This document shows positions 50,646 to 59,816 of a DNA stretch of 64,000 bases, one piece after another. The notes under the pieces were generated by a model that searched no databases, was not told where the DNA came from, and saw only the letters and a list, made by a program, of their open reading frames with translations. The stretch covers positions 3,332,001 through 3,396,000 of the forward strand of contig NZ_CP022985.1 in the NCBI RefSeq assembly GCF_003425985.1. The letters are read 5' to 3'. The first letter of the stretch is position 1; each line of letters begins with the position of its first letter. This stretch comes from Mariniflexile sp. TRM1-10 (GTDB taxonomy: Bacteria; Bacteroidota; Bacteroidia; Flavobacteriales; Flavobacteriaceae). The position numbers were made by a program, and so were the translations under genes.

Positions 50646-51386
50646 TTAATGTAAATTCCAGATAGACCATGCCTTTTCTGCCTGTAATTTTAACATATTT
50701 AGGCCATTTATGGTTATTGCTTGTTGTGCTTTGCCTAATTTTAAAAATTTGGTTTCTTCAGGATTATAAATTAAATCGAACAAAATATGGTCGTTGGTAA
50801 TAGCATTATAAGGAATATTAGGGCAGTTTTCTATATTAGGAAATGTGCCTAACGGTGTACTATTTACAATAATTTGATGGTTTTTAATGATATCTTTGGT
50901 AAGCGAGTCATAAGTGAAACTAACCCCCTCAGATTGTTTTCTGGAAACATAGTGGTAGGTAATGCCTAATTTTTTAAACGTATAAGCAATGGCTTTACTG
51001 GCACCGCCTGTGCCTAGAATTAATGCGTTTTTATGATGTGGTTGTAGATAGGGTTTTAAGGATTTTTTAAACCCATAACAATCGGTATTATAGCCAACTA
51101 ATTTGCCTTTTTTTGTGATTTTTATAGTGTTTACAGCACCAATGGCTTTGGCCTTTTTGTTAATTTTATCAAGAAAAGGCATCACTTCTTGCTTATAAGG
51201 TATGGTAACATTCAATCCTTTTAAACCTTCGGTGTTGTTTATTATTGATGGAAATAAATCGATGCTTTCTATATCGAAATTTTCGTAAGTCGTATTGGTG
51301 ATTTCTTCTTTTTCAAACTTTTCCTTAAAGTATGCTCTTGAAAATGAGTAGGAGATATTTCTACCTAAAAGCCCTAGTTTATTCAT
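50646..51386 (-). CDS. aroE: Shikimate dehydrogenase
   Basis: This enzyme has 246 residues from ATG 51386 (MNKLGLLGRNISYSFSRAYF). A longer frame to 51419 adds eleven unlikely residues. AroE reduces 3-dehydroshikimate with NADPH in aromatic amino acid synthesis. The sequence shows the substrate site (SYSFSRAYF, GLNVTIPYKQEV with catalytic Lys, NTDCYGFKKSL with Asp) and the NADP fold GTGGASKAIAY, then NSTPLGTFPN. The SFSRA variant of the usual SxSP loop and the short length are typical of Bacteroidota. It overlaps the DUF368 gene by 8 bp, which supports this start and translational coupling. Confidence 0.95.
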   Translation of the reverse strand: MNKLGLLGRNISYSFSRAYFKEKFEKEEITNTTYENFDIESIDLFPSIINNTEGLKGLNVTIPYKQEVMPFLDKINKKAKAIGAVNTIKITKKGKLVGYNTDCYGFKKSLKPYLQPHHKNALILGTGGASKAIAYTFKKLGITYHYVSRKQSEGVSFTYDSLTKDIIKNHQIIVNSTPLGTFPNIENCPNIPYNAITNDHILFDLIYNPEETKFLKLGKAQQAITINGLNMLKLQAEKAWSIWNLH

Positions 51387-52398
51387 TGATTTTTCTGGTT
51401 TTTTGTCCGTAATATTCAAGTGCCAAAACTATAGCAATTCCAAGGAAAATAAAAGCGATAGCGTAATAAGTATCGGCATTGAGTTGAGGCATGTACCTTT
51501 TATAATTTAAAACGACTTTAGATCCAGTAGAATCTAATACATGCGTACCATCTTCGGCTAATTTATAAATGGTTTTTTTCCAAGGCCATACCACGCCCAA
51601 AGATCCAATTATAAAACCAATAATAGCCGAAAGTGTAATGCTTTTATAACGTTTTAAAATGTAACTTAAAATATGCGAAAAAGTCACCAAGCCAGCCACT
51701 GAACCCAATGTGAAAATAGCGAGTACTTTTAGCATTCTAATGCGTTCTGCATTATTAATAAACCCAAAATCCCCACCTAAAACCTCATAAAAAGTATCAA
51801 ATAAAGCATTTACGGAATCTACCAAAAGCAACACATAATTCCCTAGAAGGATGAGTATAAAAGAACCTGAAAACCCGGGAAGTGTCATGCCCGAAACACT
51901 TATAATGCCACAAAAAAATACAAACCAAAGATTATCATTTTCTTTTGCAGGACTTAAAAAACTGATACTTAATCCAATTAAAATTCCTAGCGCTAAAGAC
52001 GTGTAGGTTTTATAATTCCAATCTTTAAAATCTTTGTTTATATAATAAATAGAGCCGATGATCATTCCGAAGAAAACGCTCCAAATATACAATTCATAGT
52101 ACTTAATAAAGTAATCCAATACTTTTGAAATGCTAAAATAGCTTACAACCATTCCGAAAAGTAGTAAGCTTAAAAAGCGACCATTGATATAATTATAAAA
52201 ACTTTTAAAGCGACCATTGATAAGCAATTTAAAGGCTTTTCTATTTACTTTTTTGAGAGAATAAATAAATTCTTCGTAAAAACCAGCAACAAAAGCAACA
52301 ACACCACCTGATATACCGGGCACTTTATTTGCAGCACCCATACCCAATCCTTTAAGAATTAGGAAAATTTTATCTTTGAATGTTCTGGTGCTTTCCAT
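51379..52398 (-). CDS. DUF368 polyprenyl-phosphate transporter, second copy
   Basis: This 339-residue polytopic membrane protein has about nine hydrophobic segments. DUF368 signatures GAANKVPGISGGVVAFVAGF near the N-terminus and TLPGFSGSFILILLGNYVLL in the middle are pseudo-repeats of one another. DUF368 proteins (PopT) are reported to return undecaprenyl phosphate across the cytoplasmic membrane for cell-wall synthesis. Compared with the adjacent paralogue it has a longer loop before the last helix (residues about 280-305). The start codon overlaps the paralogue's stop by one base. Confidence 0.9.
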   Translation of the reverse strand: MESTRTFKDKIFLILKGLGMGAANKVPGISGGVVAFVAGFYEEFIYSLKKVNRKAFKLLINGRFKSFYNYINGRFLSLLLFGMVVSYFSISKVLDYFIKYYELYIWSVFFGMIIGSIYYINKDFKDWNYKTYTSLALGILIGLSISFLSPAKENDNLWFVFFCGIISVSGMTLPGFSGSFILILLGNYVLLLVDSVNALFDTFYEVLGGDFGFINNAERIRMLKVLAIFTLGSVAGLVTFSHILSYILKRYKSITLSAIIGFIIGSLGVVWPWKKTIYKLAEDGTHVLDSTGSKVVLNYKRYMPQLNADTYYAIAFIFLGIAIVLALEYYGQKTRKINE

Positions 52399-53318
52399 TA
52401 TTGTTTTTTAGAACCTACCTTCTCAAGAATAAAAATAGTTAAAAATCCAAAAATCATTAAAAGGAATGCAAATGCTAGCATGCTTTCTCCTTGAAATGAA
52501 AAAGGAGAAACACTTTCTTGAAGTACGGGACTCATTATTCCCTTAGGATCAGTATGCCATGTTAACGTTTTTTTCCATGGCCATACTTTATTTAATGATC
52601 CTAAAATAAATCCAGTAAGTAGCGCTAAAGTGATATTATGATAGTGTTTAAAAAGCCATTTTAAAACGTGGCTAAAACTTAATAAACCAATAATTGCACC
52701 AGCAACAAAAATTGCTATTTTTTTTATATCGATGTCATGAATGGCATCGCTTAAGGTTTTATAAGCTCCAAGAATTATTAAAATAAAAGATCCAGAAATT
52801 CCAGGTAAAATCATGGCGCAAATAGCAATGGCACCAGCAACAAAAAGAAAATATGGGCTATTGTTAGTGGAGAATGCAGGAAGCATTGTAATATAAAAGG
52901 CAATGCCAGCACCAATAATAAAAGCAATAATAGCAGCTAAATTCCATTTTGTAATTTGTTTACCAACAAAATAGATACTAGCTATAATTAACCCAAAAAA
53001 GAATGACCAAATTAATATAGGATGGCTTTCCAATAAATATTTAGCAAGTTTCATAAACGAAACATAACTAATTATAATACCGCTTAATAATGCTAAAACA
53101 AAATTTCCATTAGCCTGACTCCAAAATGCTACAAAACCTTTATTAAAAAGGGTTTTAAAAAGTGACGCATTCACATTACTTATGGTAGAAACCAATTCTT
53201 CATAAATACCAGAAATAAAAGCAATAGTACCACCCGATACACCTGGAATGGCATCGGCAGCACCCATGGCTAACCCTTTAAGAGAAATGACGGCATAGTC
53301 TTTAATACGTCTTTGCAT
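52398..53318 (-). CDS. DUF368 polyprenyl-phosphate transporter, first copy
   Basis: This 306-residue polytopic membrane protein has the two DUF368 signatures GAADAIPGVSGGTIAFISGI and ILPGISGSFILIILG. It also shows the GSLNKVWPWKKT motif near the C-terminus, which its neighbour shares as GSLGVVWPWKKT. The clear similarity over the whole length shows an old tandem duplication. It probably carries undecaprenyl phosphate. It precedes its paralogue and aroE in one transcription unit. Confidence 0.9.
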   Translation of the reverse strand: MQRRIKDYAVISLKGLAMGAADAIPGVSGGTIAFISGIYEELVSTISNVNASLFKTLFNKGFVAFWSQANGNFVLALLSGIIISYVSFMKLAKYLLESHPILIWSFFFGLIIASIYFVGKQITKWNLAAIIAFIIGAGIAFYITMLPAFSTNNSPYFLFVAGAIAICAMILPGISGSFILIILGAYKTLSDAIHDIDIKKIAIFVAGAIIGLLSFSHVLKWLFKHYHNITLALLTGFILGSLNKVWPWKKTLTWHTDPKGIMSPVLQESVSPFSFQGESMLAFAFLLMIFGFLTIFILEKVGSKKQ

Positions 53319-53370
53319 AGTTTGATTTTTAAGCTAAAACCAAAGGTATGGATTTTAGCTTGACGTTAGA

Positions 53371-54765
53371 CTATTGATTTGTTTTTAGTAAATTTTTAAC
53401 AAGTATTTTATTGGCAACTTCAGGGAATAGCTCGTCAATTATAAAAGTATATTCTTCGTTGTAACTTAAGCCGTTTTTTAAATGGAATATCCCTTTGTCG
53501 TTTTCGTTTAAAGAAAAATATAAACCAGCCAAACGATATTCTAATTCGGCATTTTCTGGATAAAACTCGACAGCTTGTTCAAAATTAAAAATTGCCGCTT
53601 CGGGTTCACCCAATTTAATTAATAAATCACCACGAGACAACCACGTGCTTAGCTCATAATTGCCTAGCTCTAATGTTTTTTTAAATCCGCGTTCGGCTTC
53701 TTCAAAAAGGTTTAGGCGTTGGCTGATTTGAGAATATAATTTCCAATAGGTTACATTTTCAGAATCAATATTAATGGCTTTATTAATATAGTATAATGCT
53801 TTTTGGTAGTTTCGCTTTCTGTTGTAATAACGTGTTATGGCAATCCAGCCTTTGTCTAATAAAGGGTCTTCATGTACCGTTTTATAGTAATATTGGACAG
53901 CTAGATCATCCTTTCTTAATTTTTCGTAGCAGAAACCAATTCGTAATAGTGCAAACGATGTAGGTTCATCTAGTTTTAAGGTAATGGTGTAGTTTTCTAT
54001 GGCTTCTTCAAAGCGTTTTAGCTTTTCCAGCACTTTACCGCGTTCTATATAGGCACCCACAAAAGTGTCGTCTGAAATGATAGCAAAATCGAATGCTGCT
54101 AATGCTTTTTTATAATTTTTAAGGGTGTAATATTGTTTTCCTAATTGATGCCATGCCACTTCACAATAGGGGTTTTTATCTAAAAATATATTTAGATATT
54201 CGATAGCATCCTCTGTTTGGTTTAAAAATTCAAAACAATAGATGATGTTGTATAGAGCCGAATAATCTTCAATATCTTCCTCTAAACATTTCATGAAGTA
54301 TTCTTTGGCTTCTTCAAATTGATCCAGAAATAAGTATTCCATTCCAATAAGTGAGTATAAATCGACTACATCATCAGTAAGTTCCAGTGCTTTTTTTAAT
54401 ACTTGAATAGCCTGTTCGTGGTCATCCTTTTTAGAAAAAATATTAGCCTTTTGAATGTAGATTTCTTCATTCATCGGGTCTAAATTATAAAGTTCGCTCA
54501 ATAACGTGTCTGCTTCAATAAGTTTATCTTCAAACACATAAATCTCAACTTTAAAAAGTCTTAAATTAATTGAGGTTGGGTGTTGGTCTAAACCTAATTT
54601 TATGGCCTTTTTGGCCAAAGCAATTTTACCTTGATTAAGGTAGTGGTGAATGATGTTTTCAAATTCTTCGGAATCGAAGAATAAAACATGGTTTGTTTTT
54701 AGCATCGATTCAAACTTGGTTAATGGTAAATCGTTATTGTCATCATGACTAAACTCCATAAGCAC
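53371..54765 (-). CDS. Tetratricopeptide-repeat protein
   Basis: This 464-residue cytosolic protein has no signal peptide. It is almost wholly made of TPR units, about eleven, with the usual W/L/G/Y/A/P spacing (KANIFSKKDDHEQAIQVLKK, ALELTDDVVDLYSLIGMEYL, QLGKQYYTLKNYKKALAAFD, ERGKVLEKLKRFEEAIENYT, LEYRLAGLYFSLNENDKGIF). It is a scaffold for protein contacts. The partner is not known, but similar TPR genes are common beside aroE and DUF368 genes in this family of bacteria. The start may be Met3 (MEFSHDD), 6 bp further in. Confidence 0.9.
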   Translation of the reverse strand: MLMEFSHDDNNDLPLTKFESMLKTNHVLFFDSEEFENIIHHYLNQGKIALAKKAIKLGLDQHPTSINLRLFKVEIYVFEDKLIEADTLLSELYNLDPMNEEIYIQKANIFSKKDDHEQAIQVLKKALELTDDVVDLYSLIGMEYLFLDQFEEAKEYFMKCLEEDIEDYSALYNIIYCFEFLNQTEDAIEYLNIFLDKNPYCEVAWHQLGKQYYTLKNYKKALAAFDFAIISDDTFVGAYIERGKVLEKLKRFEEAIENYTITLKLDEPTSFALLRIGFCYEKLRKDDLAVQYYYKTVHEDPLLDKGWIAITRYYNRKRNYQKALYYINKAINIDSENVTYWKLYSQISQRLNLFEEAERGFKKTLELGNYELSTWLSRGDLLIKLGEPEAAIFNFEQAVEFYPENAELEYRLAGLYFSLNENDKGIFHLKNGLSYNEEYTFIIDELFPEVANKILVKNLLKTNQ

Positions 54766-54924
54766 ATTTGTAAAGTTCTACTTGATTAAATTTAATGTTC
54801 TATTTCTTTTTATTAGTCGTAATAATCAAATGTTTTTAACAAAGTAATGAACAGTTGTGGGTTATGTGCTAATAAAATATTATTATTTATTGGTTATCAA
54901 TGAGTTGTGATTGATTATTTATTG

Positions 54925-56100
54925 TTAAATTTTGTTTAAAATATCGATAATAATAGAACAACCTTCAATAATTTCATGATTTGAGATGGTTAGCGGTGGT
55001 GTAATTCTGATAGCTTTAGGTTCGAAAAGTAACCAAAAGAGTATCAAACCTTTGTCATGACACTGTAAAATTACGGTGTTTGTTATCTCGGCTGAAGGGG
55101 TTATGATGGCAAGCATGAGTCCTTTTCCTCGAATATCTTCAATGAGTGGATGTACTAAAAGCTTACGGAATAATTGTTCTTTTTCTAAGGCTTGCGCCAT
55201 TAAATTGCTTTCTGTTATTTCTTTTAAGGTAGCAAGGGCAGATGCAGCAATAACAGGATGCCCACCAAAGGTTGTAATATGGCCTAGTTTTGGGTTGTCT
55301 TGAAGCAAATTCATTAATTTACAGGAGGCTGTAAAAGCACCAATGGGCATACCGCCACCTAAACCCTTGCCCAAAACTAAAATGTCTGGAATACAGTTGT
55401 AGTTTTCAAATCCAAACAGTTTTCCTGTTCTGCCAATACCTGGTTGGATTTCGTCTAGAATTAAAAGAGTACCAACTTCGTCACAGCGTTTCCTAACTTT
55501 TTCTAGATACCCATTTTCAGGTTCAATAAAGCCAGCACCACCTTGAATGGTTTCTAAAATAACACCAGCGGTCTTTGTGGTAATATGATTTAAATCTTCT
55601 TCATTATTGAAAGTAATAAAACGAACATTTGGTAACAAAGGTCTAAAAGCTTGTTTTCGTTCTTCGTAACCCATAACGCTCATCGAGCCCATGGTGTTGC
55701 CATGGTAAGCATTTTTTGCCGAGATAATTTCACTTCTACCCGTGGCGCGTTTAGCTAATTTTAAAGCGCCTTCAATAGCCTCGGTGCCGGAATTAACCAA
55801 ATAGGTGTTTTCTAAAGGGTAGGGCAGGTTTTTAGCCAATAATTTAGCAAGCTCTACAGCGGGTTTTTGAATGTATTCTCCATAAACCATCACATGTAGA
55901 TACTTATCTAGCTGCTCTTTAATGGCATTTATAACTTTTGGGTGGTTATGACCTAAAGGCGTTGCCGAAACACCAGCAACAAAATCTAAATAAGCTTTGT
56001 TATTTGTGTCGTAAATATAACTCCCATTGGCATGGGAAACCTCCATAGCTAATGGGTGTGGTGAGGTTTGCGTTTGGTATTTGTAGAAATTGGACTTCAC
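54925..56100 (-). CDS. Class III (fold type I) aminotransferase
   Basis: The protein has 391 residues. It is PLP-dependent, with NSGTEAIEGALKLAKRATGR binding phosphate, ISAKNAYHGNTMGSMSV, the Asp of LILDEIQPGIGRTG and the Schiff-base Lys in LVLGKGLGGGMPIGAF, then GHITTFGGHPVIAASALA. This is the subgroup of acetylornithine and ornithine aminotransferases, but the substrate cannot be fixed: no arginine genes lie nearby. It starts 3 bp after the stop of the OstA-like gene, so the two are co-transcribed. Confidence 0.92.
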   Translation of the reverse strand: MKSNFYKYQTQTSPHPLAMEVSHANGSYIYDTNNKAYLDFVAGVSATPLGHNHPKVINAIKEQLDKYLHVMVYGEYIQKPAVELAKLLAKNLPYPLENTYLVNSGTEAIEGALKLAKRATGRSEIISAKNAYHGNTMGSMSVMGYEERKQAFRPLLPNVRFITFNNEEDLNHITTKTAGVILETIQGGAGFIEPENGYLEKVRKRCDEVGTLLILDEIQPGIGRTGKLFGFENYNCIPDILVLGKGLGGGMPIGAFTASCKLMNLLQDNPKLGHITTFGGHPVIAASALATLKEITESNLMAQALEKEQLFRKLLVHPLIEDIRGKGLMLAIITPSAEITNTVILQCHDKGLILFWLLFEPKAIRITPPLTISNHEIIEGCSIIIDILNKI

Positions 56101-56103
56101 TGC

Positions 56104-58254
56104 TTATTTTTTTGATAGTTCTATTAATTCAGATCCCCATAAGCTAATACTATCATTTGTTTGAATGTCACTTATAACACATCTTAAATAATTTCCATCA
56201 TCAACTTTTTCGCCTGTTAAGGTATATTTGGTCCATTTATCCGTTAAGTTTATTGGTAATGTATTATAGTTGGTATAATCACCTCCTTGCTCTTGAAATC
56301 TAATTCGAGTGATTCCCTTTCCTTTTAGCCAAATGGACCATTTAAACATTCCTTTAGTTTTCTTTATAACTGTTAGAGTATGACCATCACTAGAGCCGGT
56401 TCCAATTACATTAAAGGCAGTTGCTTTTCCTTCGGGATCGATTACTTTTTCAGAAGTAAGTTCAATTGCTACTTTTTGCCATTCTTTAGTATTAAAATTT
56501 TGATTAAACTCTAACAAATTACCAGTTGAACTTTCTTCTTCAGGAATATTTCTAGCAGCTTTGTTTATTACGAAACCTTGTCCGGCTAATTTGACGCGTT
56601 CCAGCAATTCTTCATCAAAAAAAGTATCTTGCGGAATGTAATCATCTAAGCCTTTTATAGTGGGTAAAATTAAAGGTTCGTCGTCTTTAAATAAATCTTC
56701 AACACTTAGTGGACGTTCATCTTCGCGCCAATCAAAACCTTTAAGGCGTTTTTCTTTTTCTGGGTATTTAGATTCTGGATACAAATCGCCATCAACTTGG
56801 TTGAGTCTAGAATATTCTTCTATGTCACCTTCAGAAAAAAGTATAGAAATACTTCCCGATTTGGCTTTGTCAATACCTATAAGTTCTTGATTTTCGTTTC
56901 TTGTATAGAAAATAGATTGTGCATTTTTAATGATATCTACTTTACGCAATTCATTTTTCTCGTTAAACAAGCCCACTAATCTAATCCCTGATATTTGATT
57001 GTATCCATCTGTACTTATGGTGTCCTTACTAATTATAAATGCATTGTTGAATACCAGCAGGGAATCTAACTTTTCGGTTTTTGGATTTGAAATTAAATGA
57101 ATGGTATCACCTGTCATTTGGTTTTCAACATTCCAAAGAACGGGACGTCGTTTGGTTGAAAACACATCGGTTGATGATAAACGGCTTAAGTTTATGAACT
57201 GTGTGAGACCTGTTTTTTGGTTTGAGTGTATGGAATCTGCTTTTCCGCTTAAATCGGATTTATAAATTTTGGCATTGTAATACGCTCTAACAATACGGTT
57301 TTCTGGTTTGCCGGTTACCATTATTTTGTCGGCATGCATGTAGATGGAATCGTTTTCTTGCTTGGTTGCAACTAAGGCACGTTTTGTAATGAACAATGAA
57401 TCTTGGGCTTTAAAAACCTCGGCGTAATGCCCTTTTGCAATGCTATGATTTATAGTGTCAGTTACTTTAATATTATTGGTTGCTGAGGCAAATTTTTTGG
57501 TATCATCAAAATACAAACTATCACCTTCTATAATACGGTCGTTGTAATGAATTTTAGAATTTCTTACGGCATAGCCATTTTTGTTTTTGGTGTCGTAAAA
57601 TCCTTTTTCTGTATAGGTATTGCTTTCGGCTGTAACTATGGTTGAAGGACCAAATAAATAAGCATAACCCGTGTCAGAATAAAAATCGAAATAATTAGAG
57701 TTGATGGTGGCGTCTTTATTAACCAATACCACATCATCTACAAATTGGTATTTTTTTTGTTCCATGTAATACCGTCCAATTTTACTAGTAATAGTTCCTG
57801 ATGTGTCTTTTACTACAGTACCACCATTCTTATAAAAGGCTTGTTGTTTTACACGGTCGTAATACAACGTATCGGATGAAATGGTAGAATTTGGATCCTT
57901 TAAAACCACATCACCACTGGCGAAAGCTAATTGGGTGATACCACTATATTCAATATATTTTGAGGTCATGTGAATGGTATCACCTTGAATTAGTTTCACA
58001 TTTCCGTAGGCTTCAATAAAATTTTCACCGCTGTAATAAATGGCTTTATCGCTCCACATATTTATGCTTCCCTGCATAATATGCACTTGTTGCGATTCGT
58101 CTCGGGTTAAAACTTTCGCGCCGGGGTAGTTTTCTTCATCAATAGTTAACCTGCCAGCATATTCAATTTCAATTTTCTTCTTTTCTTGAGAATGGATAAT
58201 CTCTGTTGAAAACAAGCAAAGAAGCAGTATGATATATAAAGTTTGTTTATTCAA
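56104..58254 (-). CDS. OstA-like protein with extra C-terminal jelly-roll domain
   Basis: The protein has 716 residues with a signal peptide (MNKQTLYIILLLCLFSTEIIHSQ). The first 300 residues carry repeats of the OstA/LptA type (YYSGENFIEAYGNVKLIQGD, YIEYSGITQLAFASGDVVLK, SSDTLYYDRVKQQAFYKNGG), a beta-jelly-roll that carries LPS in the periplasm. Relatives in this family that I remember end near FDEELLERVKLA (residue about 575). Here about 140 more residues follow (WQKVAIELTSEKVIDPEGKA, GMFKWSIWLKGKGITRIRFQ, TDKWTKYTLTGEKV), which look like a carbohydrate-binding or phage-fibre jelly roll. That fusion is unusual. Confidence 0.85.
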   Translation of the reverse strand: MNKQTLYIILLLCLFSTEIIHSQEKKKIEIEYAGRLTIDEENYPGAKVLTRDESQQVHIMQGSINMWSDKAIYYSGENFIEAYGNVKLIQGDTIHMTSKYIEYSGITQLAFASGDVVLKDPNSTISSDTLYYDRVKQQAFYKNGGTVVKDTSGTITSKIGRYYMEQKKYQFVDDVVLVNKDATINSNYFDFYSDTGYAYLFGPSTIVTAESNTYTEKGFYDTKNKNGYAVRNSKIHYNDRIIEGDSLYFDDTKKFASATNNIKVTDTINHSIAKGHYAEVFKAQDSLFITKRALVATKQENDSIYMHADKIMVTGKPENRIVRAYYNAKIYKSDLSGKADSIHSNQKTGLTQFINLSRLSSTDVFSTKRRPVLWNVENQMTGDTIHLISNPKTEKLDSLLVFNNAFIISKDTISTDGYNQISGIRLVGLFNEKNELRKVDIIKNAQSIFYTRNENQELIGIDKAKSGSISILFSEGDIEEYSRLNQVDGDLYPESKYPEKEKRLKGFDWREDERPLSVEDLFKDDEPLILPTIKGLDDYIPQDTFFDEELLERVKLAGQGFVINKAARNIPEEESSTGNLLEFNQNFNTKEWQKVAIELTSEKVIDPEGKATAFNVIGTGSSDGHTLTVIKKTKGMFKWSIWLKGKGITRIRFQEQGGDYTNYNTLPINLTDKWTKYTLTGEKVDDGNYLRCVISDIQTNDSISLWGSELIELSKK

Positions 58255-58293
58255 ATTCTAAAAGTTTGTTGCAAAAATAACGATAATTATATT

Positions 58294-58453
58294 GAACTCA
58301 TCTTGACTTTTTCTATTTCCTAAAAAATGGCTAAAATTTATCTATATTTCGTTACTTCTTTTATACGTAGCGATGTTATGTCTTGCAAAAAGTGCCTCAT
58401 CTATATAAATTTTATCTCATTTTCGGTTAAAAACAAAAAGTCAAGATAAATTC
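58294..58453 (+). repeat. MITE-like terminal-inverted-repeat element E4 (subfamily 2)
   Basis: The 160-bp element begins GAACTCATCTTGACTTTTTC and ends AAAGTCAAGATAAATTC. The interior has ATTTCCTAAAAAATGGCTAA and TACGTAGCGATGTTATGTCT. It is the same as E3 without the inserted 20-bp palindrome. It lies between the purA terminator and the OstA-like gene. Confidence 0.8.
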
Positions 58454-58474
58454 ATTGTATAATTGTTTTGGTAC

Positions 58475-58511
58475 AAAAAACGCTCCAAAAAATATTTTGG
58501 AGCGTTTTTTG
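58475..58511 (-). terminator. purA terminator
   Basis: AAAAAACGCTCCAAAA-AATA-TTTTGGAGCGTTTTTT is a perfect 16-bp stem with A and T tracts on both sides. It can stop transcription from either direction and closes the rsh-fur-purA unit. Confidence 0.92.
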
Positions 58512-58529
58512 AATATTTAGGTAAATAAA

Positions 58530-59804
58530 CTATTTTCTAAAAATAGTCTGTTTTCTATCAGGACCAACAGAGACGATGGTAATAGGAATTTCAAGTTCTT
58601 TTTCTAAAAAGTCGATGTATTGGTTTAATGCCTTTGGAATTTGTGTAGCATCAGACATTTCAGTTAAATCTTCTGCCCAACCATCAACCTCTGTGTAAAT
58701 AGGTTCTACATTTTCTGGTTCAATATTGTATGGGAAGTGTGAGATAACATCACCTTTATATTTGTATGCGGTACAAACTTTTAAGGTTTTAAACCCAGAA
58801 AGCACATCGCCTTTCATCATCATTAATTGGGTAACACCATTTACTTGGCAAGCGTATTTTAAGGCTACTAAATCTAGCCAGCCACAACGTCTTGGGCGTC
58901 CTGTGGTTGCTCCAAATTCGTTACCAACACGACTCATGGTGGCACCATCTTCATCAAACAATTCAGTTGGGAATGGTCCAGAACCAACACGTGTGGTATA
59001 TGCTTTAAAAATACCAAAAACCTCGCCAATTTGGTTTGGAGCCACACCTAAACCAGTACAAGCGCCGGCAGCAGTGGTGTTGCTGGATGTTACAAATGGA
59101 TAGGTTCCAAAATCGATGTCCAGTAATGAGCCTTGTGCACCTTCAGCTAAAATAGTTTTACCGGATTTTTGTGCTTGGTAGATGTATTCTTCAGAATCTA
59201 TAAACTTTAATGATTTTAAAACTTCAATAGCTTTAAAGAATTCTGTTTCAAGTTCAGCTAAATTATACTCAATATTTACGTTATAAAAAGCAATCATAGA
59301 TTCGTGCTTATCGGCCAATGTTCTATAACGTTCTTTCCAGTCGCTTAATTCCAAATCGCCCACACGAAGACCATTCCTGCCAGTTTTATCCATGTAAGTT
59401 GGTCCAATCCCTTTTAAAGTTGAGCCGATTTTAGCTTTTCCTTTAGAGGCTTCACTGGCAGCATCCAATAAGCGATGTGTAGGTAAAATAATGTGTGCTT
59501 TTCTAGAAATAACTAAAGACTTTCTGTAATCTACATTTTGAGCTTCAAGTTTGGCTAATTCCCCTTTAAAAATCACAGGGTCTATTACAACACCATTACC
59601 TACTAAATTGGTAGTGCCATCGTGAAATATTCCAGATGGGATGGTATGTAAAACGTGCTTTTGTCCATTAAAAACCAGTGTATGTCCTGCATTTGGACCG
59701 CCTTGAAAACGTGCAATAATATTGTAGTTAGAGGTAAGTACGTCAACGATTTTCCCTTTGCCTTCGTCTCCCCATTGTAGTCCTAGTAGTAAATCTACTG
59801 CCAT
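58530..59804 (-). CDS. purA: Adenylosuccinate synthetase
   Basis: This 424-residue enzyme joins IMP and aspartate with GTP in AMP synthesis. Motifs are LLGLQWGDEGKGKIVD (P-loop and catalytic Asp), GGPNAGHTLV (catalytic His), IGSTLKGIGPTYMDKTGRNG, AEGAQGSLLDIDFGTYPFVT, SGPFPTEL and GRPRRCGWLDLVALKYA, all in place. It lies 12 bp after the Fur-family gene. The pairing of purA with rsh suits the known inhibition of PurA by (p)ppGpp, though the gene order itself does not prove regulation. Confidence 0.97.
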   Translation of the reverse strand: MAVDLLLGLQWGDEGKGKIVDVLTSNYNIIARFQGGPNAGHTLVFNGQKHVLHTIPSGIFHDGTTNLVGNGVVIDPVIFKGELAKLEAQNVDYRKSLVISRKAHIILPTHRLLDAASEASKGKAKIGSTLKGIGPTYMDKTGRNGLRVGDLELSDWKERYRTLADKHESMIAFYNVNIEYNLAELETEFFKAIEVLKSLKFIDSEEYIYQAQKSGKTILAEGAQGSLLDIDFGTYPFVTSSNTTAAGACTGLGVAPNQIGEVFGIFKAYTTRVGSGPFPTELFDEDGATMSRVGNEFGATTGRPRRCGWLDLVALKYACQVNGVTQLMMMKGDVLSGFKTLKVCTAYKYKGDVISHFPYNIEPENVEPIYTEVDGWAEDLTEMSDATQIPKALNQYIDFLEKELEIPITIVSVGPDRKQTIFRK

Positions 59805-59816
59805 TGTAAAAATTAG

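Noticed and set aside
51387..51419. N-terminal extension of aroE
   Set aside because: The added residues MNITDKKPEKS are not part of the shikimate dehydrogenase fold. ATG 51386 overlaps the upstream gene by 8 bp as expected for coupling.
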